A DNA stretch of 64,000 bases. Source: Variimorphobacter saccharofermentans (GTDB lineage: Bacteria > Bacillota > Clostridia > Lachnospirales > Lachnospiraceae). The stretch is taken from the NCBI RefSeq assembly GCF_014174405.1, contig NZ_JACEGA010000001.1:3512501-3576500 (forward strand). Direction: 5' to 3'. The notes below the pieces were generated by a model. That model was not told the origin of the DNA, ran no database searches, and saw only the letters and a list, made by a program, of their open reading frames with translations. Positions 27,427 through 35,459 of this stretch are shown here, piece after piece; the stretch's first letter is position 1; each line of letters begins with the position of its first letter. The translations under genes and the position numbers were made by a program.

Positions 27427-28260
27427 CTAATAATTGCATATAATCACTTCTTCTCCAACCCTGTTGGATGCATCCGAATTGATCATACGTTTAACACTTA
27501 CAACATCTATTTTATAACCTTTGCCACCATACAACTCATTTATCAAGTCTGTATTATGATTCGTAAGCATACAGTAACACCCTCTGGCAGTTAATTCATC
27601 AAACAACCTCGCCAATCTCTTGTGGCTTTCAATATCAAATCCCTCTTTTGTGTAAGACTCAAAAGAAGTTGGATTTAATGGTGCATATGGACTATCAATA
27701 AATACAAAATCACCTTTTTGAGCATCCATGCAAGCAGCCTCAAAATCACCATCAATTATAGTTACCTTCTGAAGATACTCCGAAGTTTCTCTGATAGCCT
27801 TTTCATCCACCGATGCCCTACGACTATTGTTATATGGTACATTGAAAAGTCCTTTGCCATTAACCCGATACAAACCATTAAAGCAATGCTTATTGATAAA
27901 CACAAACAATGCTGCCAGTTCTACATCATATTCTGCTTTCATAAGCTTATCATTGTAATGCTCTCTAAGGGAATAATAGTATTCCTTACCATCCTCCCCC
28001 ATTTCCTCATCCAGCTTGTTTACCGCTTTTAGAAATGCTTCCGGAACATTTTGAATCTGCTTATATGTGTTAATCAATGCCTTGTTAATGTCATTTATCA
28101 GAGCATTTGCAGGTAGCAATTCAAATGTTACCGCACCACCACCTACAAATGGCTCGAAATAATTATTATATTGTTCTGGCATACGCTCTTTTATCTGTGG
28201 TAAAAGCTGACGCTTTCCACCAGCCCATTTCACAAATGGAGCGATACACGAATTACTCAT
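27427..28260 (-). CDS. dpnM: DpnM/Dam-type adenine methyltransferase (GATC, alpha class)
   Basis: A 277-residue Dam-family N6-adenine methyltransferase. Motif X is KWAGGK (11-16), motif I FEPFVGGGAV (35-44) and motif IV DSPY (189-192), the alpha-class order. It protects GATC sites against the linked DpnII endonuclease. It is the first gene of a five-gene operon. Its promoter (TTGTTA, 17, TATAAT) is flanked by a controller-type palindrome at 28347. RBS AGAGG. Confidence 0.93.
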   Translation of the reverse strand: MSNSCIAPFVKWAGGKRQLLPQIKERMPEQYNNYFEPFVGGGAVTFELLPANALINDINKALINTYKQIQNVPEAFLKAVNKLDEEMGEDGKEYYYSLREHYNDKLMKAEYDVELAALFVFINKHCFNGLYRVNGKGLFNVPYNNSRRASVDEKAIRETSEYLQKVTIIDGDFEAACMDAQKGDFVFIDSPYAPLNPTSFESYTKEGFDIESHKRLARLFDELTARGCYCMLTNHNTDLINELYGGKGYKIDVVSVKRMINSDASNRVGEEVIICNY

Positions 28261-28304
28261 TTTGATTCCTCTTCTCTATGTTCAACCAAGTACAAACTTT
28301 CACA

Positions 28305-28345
28305 CATTTATTATACTTGCAAACATAATAAATAACAACCAAAAC
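28305..28345 (-). promoter_or_regulatory. Promoter of the dpnM operon
   Basis: On the minus strand TTGTTA and TATAAT are 17 bases apart, about 60 bases before the dpnM start. The palindrome at 28347-28361 lies just upstream of the -35, a position where a controller protein usually activates. Confidence 0.55.
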
Positions 28346-28346
28346 T

Positions 28347-28361
28347 TTCACTCTTTGTGAA
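28347..28361. promoter_or_regulatory. Controller-type operator, dpnM/zinc-ribbon control region
   Basis: TTCAC-TCTTT-GTGAA, a 5+5+5 palindrome. The same half-sites and spacing occur twice before the XRE gene at 29569. It is in the 150-base region shared by dpnM (minus) and the zinc-ribbon gene (plus). Confidence 0.65.
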
Positions 28362-28411
28362 TTTAAGTAATCCATCAACTGTGATAGTATAAAATAAAAA
28401 GGGGTGATTTT

Positions 28412-28660
28412 ATGATTTATCGTTATCCGATTTACTTGGAAAATTCCATGACATTTACTGAACCACCAACAGAGCCTATTCATTTTCAAAAATGTAATGG
28501 ATATGATGGTAATAATCTTCGTATTACAAATATTGTTGGATATGAAAATGGTGATTTTTTAAAAGTATGTCCTCATTGTAATCGAACTCTTCCTACAGAA
28601 GCATTTAGGCTACGCACAACTATTGATCGTGACCAAAGTTGGTGTATCGATTGTCGTTAG
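28412..28660 (+). CDS. Small zinc-ribbon protein
   Basis: An 82-residue protein with a GGGGTGA ribosome site. The C-terminal 30 residues form a CPHC...CIDC treble-clef-like zinc ribbon, of the kind seen beside HNH nucleases (CPHCNRTLPTEAFR). No HNH catalytic histidines follow, so it may be a DNA-binding remnant or a regulator. It is divergent from dpnM with the controller palindrome between. Confidence 0.6.
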   Translation: MIYRYPIYLENSMTFTEPPTEPIHFQKCNGYDGNNLRITNIVGYENGDFLKVCPHCNRTLPTEAFRLRTTIDRDQSWCIDCR

Positions 28661-28699
28661 AATCTAACAGAAGTTTGTTGTACCATCAGCAAACTTCTG

Positions 28700-29429
28700 T
28701 TACTTTTGAAACACAAATATATACTCATGTGCCAACAATAGAAAATTATTGTTCTGTTTCTCCCAATAGTCCGTAGAACGACAATTATGCTGCTCCTTAA
28801 TGATAATCTCTTTATTTGTAAATCCTGCCTGAAGAAAGCACTCCATCATACGAAAGCCCAATGGTATTACTTTCCCATACCTTCTTACATCCCCAATCAT
28901 TACAGCACACATTTTGCCTTTCTTTAGTACACGAAAAGATTCTTCTGCTACATTCTTCATTTCTGACAAAAATTCATCCACACCAAGTAACGAAATGTCT
29001 CCTTCGATACCTTTACTATACTTGATGATATTTGCGTATGGTGGATGCGTACAGATAAAGTCAATACGACTATCTTTGATAAAATGCAGATCAGTAGCAT
29101 TTCCATTTCGCGTAAATATCTTTGTATTTGTTTCACATTGGAATTGTAAATTTGTTTCAGAGATTGAAACGGACTGCGGATTGATGTCAACACCTACCGC
29201 ATTGCGATTGAGTAGCTTCGCCTCTACTAAGGTTGTTCCACTACCCATAAATTGATCTAAGACCCAGTCTCCCGGATTTGAATAACGAAGTATCAGATTT
29301 CTCGGCACATACGGTGACCAATTACCTCGATACTTCCCTGAATGCGTTGCCCAACTTCCTCTGTCTGGAAATGACCAGACCGTTGTTGGTTCAAGCTGAA
29401 AATTATTTGGTTGTAAACTTATAAGTCAT
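28700..29429 (-). CDS. DNA methyltransferase with N-terminal frameshift
   Basis: The methyltransferase body carries motif I DQFMGSGTTLVEA and motif IV THPPYA, so it is an N4-cytosine or N6-adenine enzyme of the I-before-IV order. An ATG at 29308 would give 202 residues. The same frame stays open to 29425 and encodes family sequence before it (EPTTVWSFPDRGSW, SGKYRGNWSPYVPRN), but without a start. A strong GGAGG with ATG at 29429 lies one frame off and reads only eight codons. A single extra base near 29425 would explain this. It may be an inactive gene, a sequencing error or a non-AUG start. Confidence 0.7.
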
Positions 29430-29496
29430 GCCTCCTTCACTTTCTTGATTATATCATTGTAACGCATAATCTCACAAAATGCCACAGTTATTTTCT

Positions 29497-29511
29497 TTCA
29501 CTATAAGTGAA
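29497..29511. promoter_or_regulatory. Controller-type operator 1 before the XRE gene
   Basis: TTCAC-TATAA-GTGAA, a perfect 15-base palindrome. Its centre is about 43 bases upstream of the expected start of transcription (from GATAAT at 29535-29540), the usual activating position for restriction-modification controller proteins. It also lies upstream of the divergent methyltransferase promoter (TTGTGA, 18, TATAAT). Confidence 0.7.
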
Positions 29512-29541
29512 TTTATATCTATTTACTCTCATGCGATAATA

Positions 29542-29556
29542 TTCACAAATAGTGAA
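29542..29556. promoter_or_regulatory. Controller-type operator 2 at the XRE start site
   Basis: TTCAC-AAATA-GTGAA, a perfect 15-base palindrome 45 bases from operator 1. It covers the likely transcription start and ends close to the ribosome site, so binding would repress. Two sites with opposite effects are known for C proteins. Confidence 0.7.
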
Positions 29557-29568
29557 AGAGGTTTTTAT

Positions 29569-29802
29569 ATGTATTTCAACAATGATGCAGACCTATATCG
29601 TGTTATAGGTGCAAATATAAAACATTACAGAGAACAAGCAAAATTAACACAGGTACAACTTGCAGAGCAGGCTAAAATCAGCATTAGCTATCTATCTAAA
29701 ATTGAAGCTGCCGGATGTGATAAGAGCCTTTCTATATCTGTACTCAATCAGATTGCAAATGTACTTGGTGTTGAAATAATGGAATTTTTTAAGGAGGTAT
29801 AA
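29569..29802 (+). CDS. XRE-family HTH protein, controller-like
   Basis: A 77-residue single-domain HTH of the Cro/C1 type (IGANIKHYREQAKLTQVQLAEQAKISISYLSKIE). Its size equals that of restriction-modification controller (C) proteins. The ATG at 29569 follows AAAGAGG by seven bases; the longer frame from 29479 would run through the operators. Two TTCAC-N5-GTGAA palindromes precede it and one lies at the dpnM operon, which supports autoregulation and control of the RM genes. It is three bases before the next gene. Confidence 0.8.
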   Translation: MYFNNDADLYRVIGANIKHYREQAKLTQVQLAEQAKISISYLSKIEAAGCDKSLSISVLNQIANVLGVEIMEFFKEV

Positions 29803-29805
29803 ACC

Positions 29806-30414
29806 ATGCAATATGATAAAATGTTAGACAAGATATTAACCTTACCATTTGACACAATGACCGAAGTGTATGCTAATGATACTCAAAAAGTTCTTGTATT
29901 CCGTCCGAGTACATTATCAGCAAGATTTAAAGACTATGATGTAAATACTAACTTCCAAATATTTTTACAAATCGGAAACGATAAACCGTTTCGCCCAAAC
30001 CACTTAAGATTACTTATGGACCTTAAGCTCCGTTCTCGCGAGCTTCCAGCAACCGTAAATGATTTGTTGTTAACATTTGATGAGATATTCTATGGTGCAG
30101 ACCCTTTAGAAGCTGTTAAACACATAGAAAATATCAATTATACGCAATTTATTAACCCAATCGATATTACCGCTGTGCTTGCTCAATTATTTATTATAGA
30201 ACAAAATATCGGATATGGTGGGAAAAGCACCTTTAATCCTCCAGCCTTATACATTCAAGGATGGATAAGAACTTTTATTGCCTCTGAACAAGAAATCGAT
30301 CAGATAGTCTATAGAATCTGTCGAAACACTCCTCCTGCCGTAAAATACACATGTCAGGACAACAAAAACCATAAAAAACACAGCAAAAATGCTCAACCTT
30401 TATGGTACCAATGA
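29806..30414 (+). CDS. Unknown protein coupled to the controller gene
   Basis: A 202-residue protein with a strong GGAGG start, three bases after the XRE stop, so the two are co-translated. It is mostly alpha-helical with a basic, Lys/His/Asn-rich tail. I see no PD-(D/E)xK, HNH, GIY-YIG or PLD motif. In simple C-protein systems the second gene is often the endonuclease, so it could be the partner of the methyltransferase at 28700, but the sequence gives no direct proof. Confidence 0.55.
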   Translation: MQYDKMLDKILTLPFDTMTEVYANDTQKVLVFRPSTLSARFKDYDVNTNFQIFLQIGNDKPFRPNHLRLLMDLKLRSRELPATVNDLLLTFDEIFYGADPLEAVKHIENINYTQFINPIDITAVLAQLFIIEQNIGYGGKSTFNPPALYIQGWIRTFIASEQEIDQIVYRICRNTPPAVKYTCQDNKNHKKHSKNAQPLWYQ

Positions 30415-30429
30415 TACTTAATACATTAA

Positions 30430-30457
30430 TAGCCCTGAGCAACTTCTCTTAGGGCTA
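30430..30457. terminator. Two-way hairpin between convergent genes
   Basis: TAGCCCT and AGGGCTA form a stem with a loop of about 14 bases between the unknown gene (plus) and the relaxase gene (minus). There is no long T-run on either side, so strength is uncertain. Confidence 0.5.
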
Positions 30458-30460
30458 TCA

Positions 30461-31831
30461 TTACCTCTCCCGTATCCTCGTTTTCTCCATCTCTCGTACC
30501 ATCTCCTCTGCTGCCACAATCCCTTGTTCCAACTGTTCCAGCGTACCAATTCGGTTCTCCAGCTTAATTTCCTCTTGAATGCTGTCTATGCTGTACTTTT
30601 CTTTTGTTACAACATTCATATAAGCTTTCAGTCGATAGTCATAACCTTCATTCCTGTAATCCGAGAATACCGGTGCAACTTCTCCTTTACTCGTTTTCCA
30701 TCGCATAAGTCTTGGAAACCAACACATGCCATCAACAATCAATTCCTTAAATGCTCTTAGGAACTGTCCCAACGCATTTAGCAGACCTCTGAAACTGTTT
30801 CCGGCTTCAATATCCTTCTTATGCTCTACACAATTTGCAAATTCTTCAATTAGCGGTGATAAGGGAAGATATGCCGAAATATACTCTTTCAGCGTTTTCA
30901 GTGTATTCTTAAACTGTTCCCACCTAGATATCTCATCCTCGTATTCTTCCAACTTATCCCTCTTATAAGAAATCGCATAATCCAGTTTCAGATTTTCACT
31001 TTGCTTTTCAGAAATCTCTTGTTTGATTTCTCTAAGCTCGTCTTCATTCTCACGCTGCACCTGACGGTAAGCAAGTTTTGATGCAAATAATTCATTATCT
31101 GTATCCACAACATCCCTTTGCAATTCTTCCAAATGCTCTGTTTCTTTGGCAACCTTATATTCCATAACAGACAAATCATGATTTCGTCCCTTCTTTTTCT
31201 CAGCAAGTTCTTCCTTCACATTGAACTTGAAACACGAACCTGCTTCTTCCCTTAATTTATCCTGTAATATTACAGATAAACTTTCCGGCGTGAATACATT
31301 ACGCTTGGATACCTTCTTTGCCAGTCCTTTTTTAGCACCTTCCCATACCGGAACTCCTACCACATGCATATGAGGGCTTGCCTCGTCAAAGTGTATCACT
31401 GCATTTGCCACCTTAAAATTCGGAAGAAGTCTTTCCATTGTGGATAACAGATACGCATACACATTGTACATCTTTTCCTTTTTATCCGTATGTTCTTCCC
31501 AGAATTTCTTATCTCCGCATTGAAAAATAATCTCGACTGCCATATCCTGATCCAGATTGGCTACATGCTCAAAGTAATCATCTATCCGTCTGTCAGCCCG
31601 CTTTTGCTTTTGATTATATTGTTGTACCGCTTCATCAAATTCCTGATGATAGACATTCTTCACATCCTGATACAAATCTTCCGTTCCTCTCAAAAGTAAA
31701 ATATTATCGGAACTGTATTCCGGCGATTTATACTTTCGCAAATTGTGTTTTGCCACTCCAAGCAATTTACTCTTACTTGTTATGGCACTCTTTCCATTGC
31801 TAATGTGTGCTGAGTAAGAAACATTACCCAT
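30461..31831 (-). CDS. mobV: MobV-family relaxase (Mob/Pre)
   Basis: A 456-residue plasmid mobilization/recombination protein. The N-terminus (SYSAHISNGKSAITS, then HNLRKY) and the metal-binding HFDEASPHMHVVGVPV block (about 148-163) are the MobV signatures. The region after residue 230 is a long coiled coil, usual in this family. It nicks oriT and pilots the strand through a helper's conjugation pore. ATG 31831 follows AAGGAGAG. The hairpin-rich 31873-32002 just upstream is the likely oriT. Confidence 0.9.
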   Translation of the reverse strand: MGNVSYSAHISNGKSAITSKSKLLGVAKHNLRKYKSPEYSSDNILLLRGTEDLYQDVKNVYHQEFDEAVQQYNQKQKRADRRIDDYFEHVANLDQDMAVEIIFQCGDKKFWEEHTDKKEKMYNVYAYLLSTMERLLPNFKVANAVIHFDEASPHMHVVGVPVWEGAKKGLAKKVSKRNVFTPESLSVILQDKLREEAGSCFKFNVKEELAEKKKGRNHDLSVMEYKVAKETEHLEELQRDVVDTDNELFASKLAYRQVQRENEDELREIKQEISEKQSENLKLDYAISYKRDKLEEYEDEISRWEQFKNTLKTLKEYISAYLPLSPLIEEFANCVEHKKDIEAGNSFRGLLNALGQFLRAFKELIVDGMCWFPRLMRWKTSKGEVAPVFSDYRNEGYDYRLKAYMNVVTKEKYSIDSIQEEIKLENRIGTLEQLEQGIVAAEEMVREMEKTRIRER

Positions 31832-31872
31832 AGGCACCTCTCCTTCCTTCTTAAATCAGATTTCCCGCTCGC

Positions 31873-32002
31873 TTATCATCTCGGCTCTGCCGAAGATGAT
31901 AACCCCCTAGCAGATTTGTCACATCCAATGTGCCATTGTCTGTGCCAAATCTGCGGTGGCTCTCCGAGGGTTACACCGACAAGAAGTAAACTTCGTCGGT
32001 GT
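31873..32002. other. Candidate oriT of island A
   Basis: Three hairpins stand in a row: TTATCATCTCGGC with GCCGAAGATGATAA (31873-31902), GCAGATTTG with CAAATCTGC (31910-31954), and ACACCGAC..GAAG with CTTC..GTCGGTGT (31973-32002). MobV relaxases act on an inverted-repeat oriT directly upstream of their own gene, which fits this position. The nick site is not assigned. Confidence 0.5.
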
Positions 32003-32065
32003 ATATTAGCTACCTTCCATACTGATATATCTATCCATCGCGACCACATCCTTTCCTAACCTAAT

Positions 32066-32308
32066 CTATACCGCTTCCGATACATCTCTGAAGTAACCTG
32101 TCTCTTCCCAAACCTTCTTATCCGGACAATAGTAGCTGAACTCATTTGAGTTACCTACTTTAATTGCGGTTCCGAATTTGAGAATCCCCTGTTGAAGTCC
32201 AACCCTTACATACTGTGCATCCTTCCCCATTGCCTGCGCAATTTCTTTGATTGGTACATTCCGTCCTGTAAAAGCTGGTAAATCAACCTTGTATTGTACC
32301 TCTGGCAT
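32066..32308 (-). CDS. Small HTH protein of mobile elements
   Basis: An 80-residue protein with a probable helix-turn-helix (NVPIKEIAQAMGKDAQYVRVGLQQ) followed by a short beta part with FSYYCPDKKVWEETGYF. Short DNA-binding proteins like this occur beside MobV relaxases and may be an excisionase or relaxosome helper. The start is MPEVQ at 32308 with AGGAGG. Function is inferred only. Confidence 0.6.
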   Translation of the reverse strand: MPEVQYKVDLPAFTGRNVPIKEIAQAMGKDAQYVRVGLQQGILKFGTAIKVGNSNEFSYYCPDKKVWEETGYFRDVSEAV

Positions 32309-32455
32309 CTCTACCACCTCCTATCTATAGAGCATCTCTTGCTCTGTTTGTGTTTTGTATTATACAGACCTTTGTTTGCTCTGTCAATAGTGTTAATAAT
32401 AATGTTGACAATTCATTTTTGATATGTTAGATTGACGGTACAGGAGGTTGGTAAG

Positions 32456-32890
32456 ATGAATACAGGTAAAAAGATTAAGCTAATCCGTACATTTCGAGGA
32501 TTAACGCAAAAAGAACTTGGAGAAGCATGTGGCATCCACGAAGTTGCCATCCGCAAGTATGAATTAGGCAAGAATATTCCAAAACCTGAACAACTTAGGA
32601 AAATTGCCGAAGCACTTAATGTCAATGTAAACTCATTAGTTGAGTTCGACATTCAGGCTGATGGTGATGTACTCCCTCTCCTCTTTGCCATTGATGAAGC
32701 ATTCAATGTATCAATTAAAGAGGTAGATGGCGAACCGGGAATATTTTTTGACAACAAGAGTCTTGTACAATTTTTAAAAGACTGGCAGGCAATGAAGGAA
32801 TTACTTTCATCCGGCAGTCAGACGGAAGATAATTATGAGATTTGGAAAACCATACGCCCAAGTGTAACAAAAACAATCCACGAGGATTAG
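32456..32890 (+). CDS. XRE family transcriptional regulator
   Basis: A 144-residue protein with a Cro/C1-type HTH in residues 4-58 (KKIKLIRTFRGLTQKELGEACGIHEVAIRKYELGKN-type) and a C-terminal domain of unknown kind. ATG 32456 follows CAGGAGG by eight bases. It is next to the integrase gene on the same strand and diverges from the small HTH gene, so it is probably the lysogeny-like regulator of island A's excision and transfer genes. Confidence 0.8.
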   Translation: MNTGKKIKLIRTFRGLTQKELGEACGIHEVAIRKYELGKNIPKPEQLRKIAEALNVNVNSLVEFDIQADGDVLPLLFAIDEAFNVSIKEVDGEPGIFFDNKSLVQFLKDWQAMKELLSSGSQTEDNYEIWKTIRPSVTKTIHED

Positions 32891-32946
32891 CAACTACTCT
32901 GTTTCGCTATCAGCTTGCTGAATTTAAAGCGAAAGGAATGGTGCTT

Positions 32947-34002
32947 ATGAAGTTACCCAACGGATACGGAAGCGTTGTAAAACTTTCCGGAAAAAGAAGA
33001 AAGCCTTATCAGGTCAGAAAGACAACAGGCTGGCACTACGATAAGGAAAAGGACAGACAGGTTCAGGATATGATTACAGTTGGATACGCTGTTACAAGAG
33101 CTGAAGGCTTACAGATGCTTGCAGAGTACAACAATAATCCATTCGATACCAAAGCTGCCAAGATGACCTTCTCTGATGTATATGAAGAATGGTCCAAGCG
33201 TAAGTATCCTACTGTATCCGAATCCAATGTCAAAGGATATACCGCATCCTATAAAGCCTGCGGTACCCTCTACAACAAAGTTTTTAAGGATATTCGATTA
33301 GTGGATTTGCAAAATGTCATTGATACCTGTGGTAAGAATTATCCTACTCTCAGGAAAATCAAAGTGCTTTTCAATCAGCTTTACGATTACGCCTTGAAAA
33401 ACGATATTTGCAACAAAGATTATTCAAGTTTTGTGGATGTAGCACAGTACAAAGACCGCAACCCGAATAAGTATGACAGAAACAAATTTGAAAAGGATGA
33501 AATTGAGAGAATCTGGGAACAGAAAGATGATAAGTATTATCAGATTGTTCTGATGCTTCTCTACAACGGAGTCAGAATTTCAGAATTGCTTGATTTGAAA
33601 AAGGAACATGTTCACCTCGATGAACAATACTTTGATGTAATCAGCAGTAAAACAGAAAACGGCATCCGTAAAGTACCCATTGCAGATAAGGTTCTTCCAT
33701 TCTACAAAAGTTGGTACGAATCCTGTCCTGACTGTGAATATCTGCTTCATACGGAAGACGGAAAGCATTTCACTTACAGAAACTATTATGACAGCTACTT
33801 CCATCCATTAATGGAACAGTTAAAGATTAATCGCACACCTCACTGTTGCAGACACACATGTGTATCCATGTTGGCAGAAGCTGGTGTAGATCAGACGATC
33901 ATTAAGAAGATTGTGGGACACTCCGGAGCTATGACACTTACAGAAAAGGTATATACCCACTTTGATATTAAGGAGTTAGTAGATGCGATTAATAAAATAT
34001 GA
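32947..34002 (+). CDS. int: Tyrosine recombinase/integrase of island A
   Basis: A 351-residue integrase of the Tn916/phage type. It has an N-terminal arm-binding domain (MKLPNGYGSVVKLSGKRRKPY), a core-binding domain (about 95-170) and a catalytic domain with Arg in LYNGVRISELL, HCCRHTC, the second His/Trp-type position in GHSG and the Tyr in KVYTHF. All catalytic residues are present. It begins at 32947, the same point as the homologous island B integrase, though the frame reaches 32842. It lies at the right end of island A next to its arm repeats. Confidence 0.9.
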   Translation: MKLPNGYGSVVKLSGKRRKPYQVRKTTGWHYDKEKDRQVQDMITVGYAVTRAEGLQMLAEYNNNPFDTKAAKMTFSDVYEEWSKRKYPTVSESNVKGYTASYKACGTLYNKVFKDIRLVDLQNVIDTCGKNYPTLRKIKVLFNQLYDYALKNDICNKDYSSFVDVAQYKDRNPNKYDRNKFEKDEIERIWEQKDDKYYQIVLMLLYNGVRISELLDLKKEHVHLDEQYFDVISSKTENGIRKVPIADKVLPFYKSWYESCPDCEYLLHTEDGKHFTYRNYYDSYFHPLMEQLKINRTPHCCRHTCVSMLAEAGVDQTIIKKIVGHSGAMTLTEKVYTHFDIKELVDAINKI

Positions 34003-34126
34003 CGAGGAAGGAAAGGAAAGTCGAGCAAAGCGAGACCTTACTTTCACCCGAGGAAATAGTGACAGAATCTTAAAGTGCGGAGCACGTAAATTGCGAAGCA
34101 ATTTGATTATGGAGCTTAACAGAAAA

Positions 34127-34160
34127 GGACATTCCCCAGTATTTCTACTGAAAAATGTCC
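34127..34160 (+). terminator. Hairpin after island A integrase
   Basis: GGACATT and AATGTCC pair, with CAGTA/TACTG inside. No T-run follows, so it may be a structural hairpin rather than a strong terminator. Confidence 0.4.
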
Positions 34161-34181
34161 TATACATATCATTGATATATT

Positions 34182-34213
34182 TGTTGCATACTTGTTGCAT
34201 ATGTGTTGCATAC
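34182..34213. repeat. Island A right arm-type repeats
   Basis: Three tandem units TGTTGCATACT, TGTTGCATATG and TGTTGCATAC start at 34182, 34193 and 34204, an exact 11-base period. They match the two units at 21945-21966. Confidence 0.7.
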
Positions 34214-34256
34214 GATGTAATTTCCAACCCATTTTGCAACTTCCCACAACTTCTGT

Positions 34257-34279
34257 AGCCCTTGTAAATCGGGCTTTTC
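34257..34279 (+). terminator. Terminator at the right end of island A
   Basis: AGCCC and GGGCT form a stem with TTGTAAATC in the loop and a TTTTCTT tail on the plus strand. It sits 23 bases before the attachment core, similar in place to the stem at 39333 in island B. Confidence 0.55.
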
Positions 34280-34301
34280 TTGATATTCTCGTTTCGAGAA
34301 A

Positions 34302-34313
34302 ATTATCTCTTTG
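34302..34313. repeat. Middle attachment core, A/B junction
   Basis: ATTATCTCTTTG matches 21872-21883 and 39392-39403 over 12 bases, then differs. It marks where island A ends and island B begins. Confidence 0.65.
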
Positions 34314-34354
34314 CTTATTGTGATTTATTGATTTTACTAATGTTTCAGCCTTAG

Positions 34355-34376
34355 TGTGGCTACAATGTGGCTATAT
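34355..34376. repeat. Island B left arm-type repeats
   Basis: Two 11-base units TGTGGCTACAA and TGTGGCTATAT, 42 bases inside the core; the second overlaps the 3' end of the integrase gene. Three more units are at 39250-39282. Confidence 0.65.
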
Positions 34377-35459
34377 TTCATTAACCGATTTTAACAATTC
34401 TTCAAAATCAACATAAGTGTATGTTCTTTCTGTCAAATCCAATGCACCCTCATGACCGACAATTAACTTAATATATGTAGGTCTAACACCTGCCTTTGTA
34501 AGTTTTGAAATACAAGTCTTTCTACAATTATGTGGCGTTAACTTCTTATCCCAACCAAGCAAGTCAATCATTCTATCCCAATAACTATCTCTAAAATTAG
34601 CATATGTAAATTTCCTTTTGTTATTCGGGTTAATAAGGAAATATCCTTTTTCCCTTTCATTTACAATACTTTCATAGATGTTAATAACCTTGTCACTAAT
34701 CGGAACTTGTCTTATTCCTGCATCTGTCTTGCTATCGGTAACATTGAAATATTGGTCTTTCAAATTCATATCTTCTATTTTTAGATTTAAGAACTCACTT
34801 ATTCGGCAACCATTATATATCAACATAAGCATAATCTCGATAGTCAGCCTTGTATCTTCGTTCTGTTCGTAATACAACTTCCATAAGCGTTCTATCTGTT
34901 CATCAGTAAATATTAAAGCCTGTCCTTTTCGTGGGCTCTTGCCTATATCAAGCAATTTGCCATAATTTTTACTGACAATATCACACTTAATAGCATAATC
35001 ATATAACTGTTTAAGGCAATTCCTAACTTTTCTTACCGATTGATAACCTTTTCTATTTCCTAATAATTCATTTATCATATTCTGCAAGTCGTTAAACTTA
35101 ATATCGATAAACTTCATATTCTTGATTTTATCGGTAATCAGCTTATAAGTAAATTCATAACCTTTTATAGTATCAGGCTTTAATGCTTGTACTTTCTTGC
35201 TATTCTGCCAATCTTCCCACAATTTAGCAAAAGTAATATTTTTATACAAGATATTAACTTCATCTTTATTCATATTGTAATTCGTCAAGGCATTTAAGGC
35301 TTCTTCCTTTGTTTCAAAATAGCCTATTGTCTTTTTGTGCTGATGTTTCTTACCCTGCTCATCAATTTCAATATCCGTAGTAATTCTTGCTATGTACTTC
35401 TTTCGCAAGTTCTTTCTATTAACCTTGCTAACACTTCCATATCCGTTAGGTAGTTTCAT
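34371..35459 (-). CDS. int: Tyrosine recombinase/integrase of island B
   Basis: A 362-residue integrase homologous to the one in island A, sharing the opening MKLPNGYGSV. The N-terminal arm-binding domain has inserted KHQHKKTIGYF-type sequence and the catalytic domain has LIYNGCRISEFL, HNCRKTC, GHEGALD and the Tyr in RTYTYVDF. ATG 35459 has AAGGAGG and is preferred over 35525. It is at the left end of island B, the opposite orientation relative to rpsI from the island A enzyme, and next to a TGTGGCTA arm repeat. Confidence 0.9.
   Translation of the reverse strand: MKLPNGYGSVSKVNRKNLRKKYIARITTDIEIDEQGKKHQHKKTIGYFETKEEALNALTNYNMNKDEVNILYKNITFAKLWEDWQNSKKVQALKPDTIKGYEFTYKLITDKIKNMKFIDIKFNDLQNMINELLGNRKGYQSVRKVRNCLKQLYDYAIKCDIVSKNYGKLLDIGKSPRKGQALIFTDEQIERLWKLYYEQNEDTRLTIEIMLMLIYNGCRISEFLNLKIEDMNLKDQYFNVTDSKTDAGIRQVPISDKVINIYESIVNEREKGYFLINPNNKRKFTYANFRDSYWDRMIDLLGWDKKLTPHNCRKTCISKLTKAGVRPTYIKLIVGHEGALDLTERTYTYVDFEELLKSVNEI

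Larger units (their letters stand above)
21872..34313. mobile_element. Island A: mobilizable element with RM systems, at rpsI
   Basis: The left limit is a 17-base copy of the rpsI 3' end (21872-21888) and the right limit is a 12-base copy (34302-34313). The content from the left is a small protein, a coiled-coil membrane protein, a five-gene DpnII-type operon, a zinc-ribbon protein, a methyltransferase, a controller HTH, an unknown gene, a MobV relaxase, a small DNA-binding protein, an XRE regulator and a tyrosine integrase at the right end. It has a relaxase but no conjugation machinery, so it is best called an integrative mobilizable element. Confidence 0.75.

Noticed and set aside
34182..34213. 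Tandem 11-bp units as a CRISPR array
   Set aside because: Units are directly adjacent without spacers and match the element's other end, so they are integrase arm sites.
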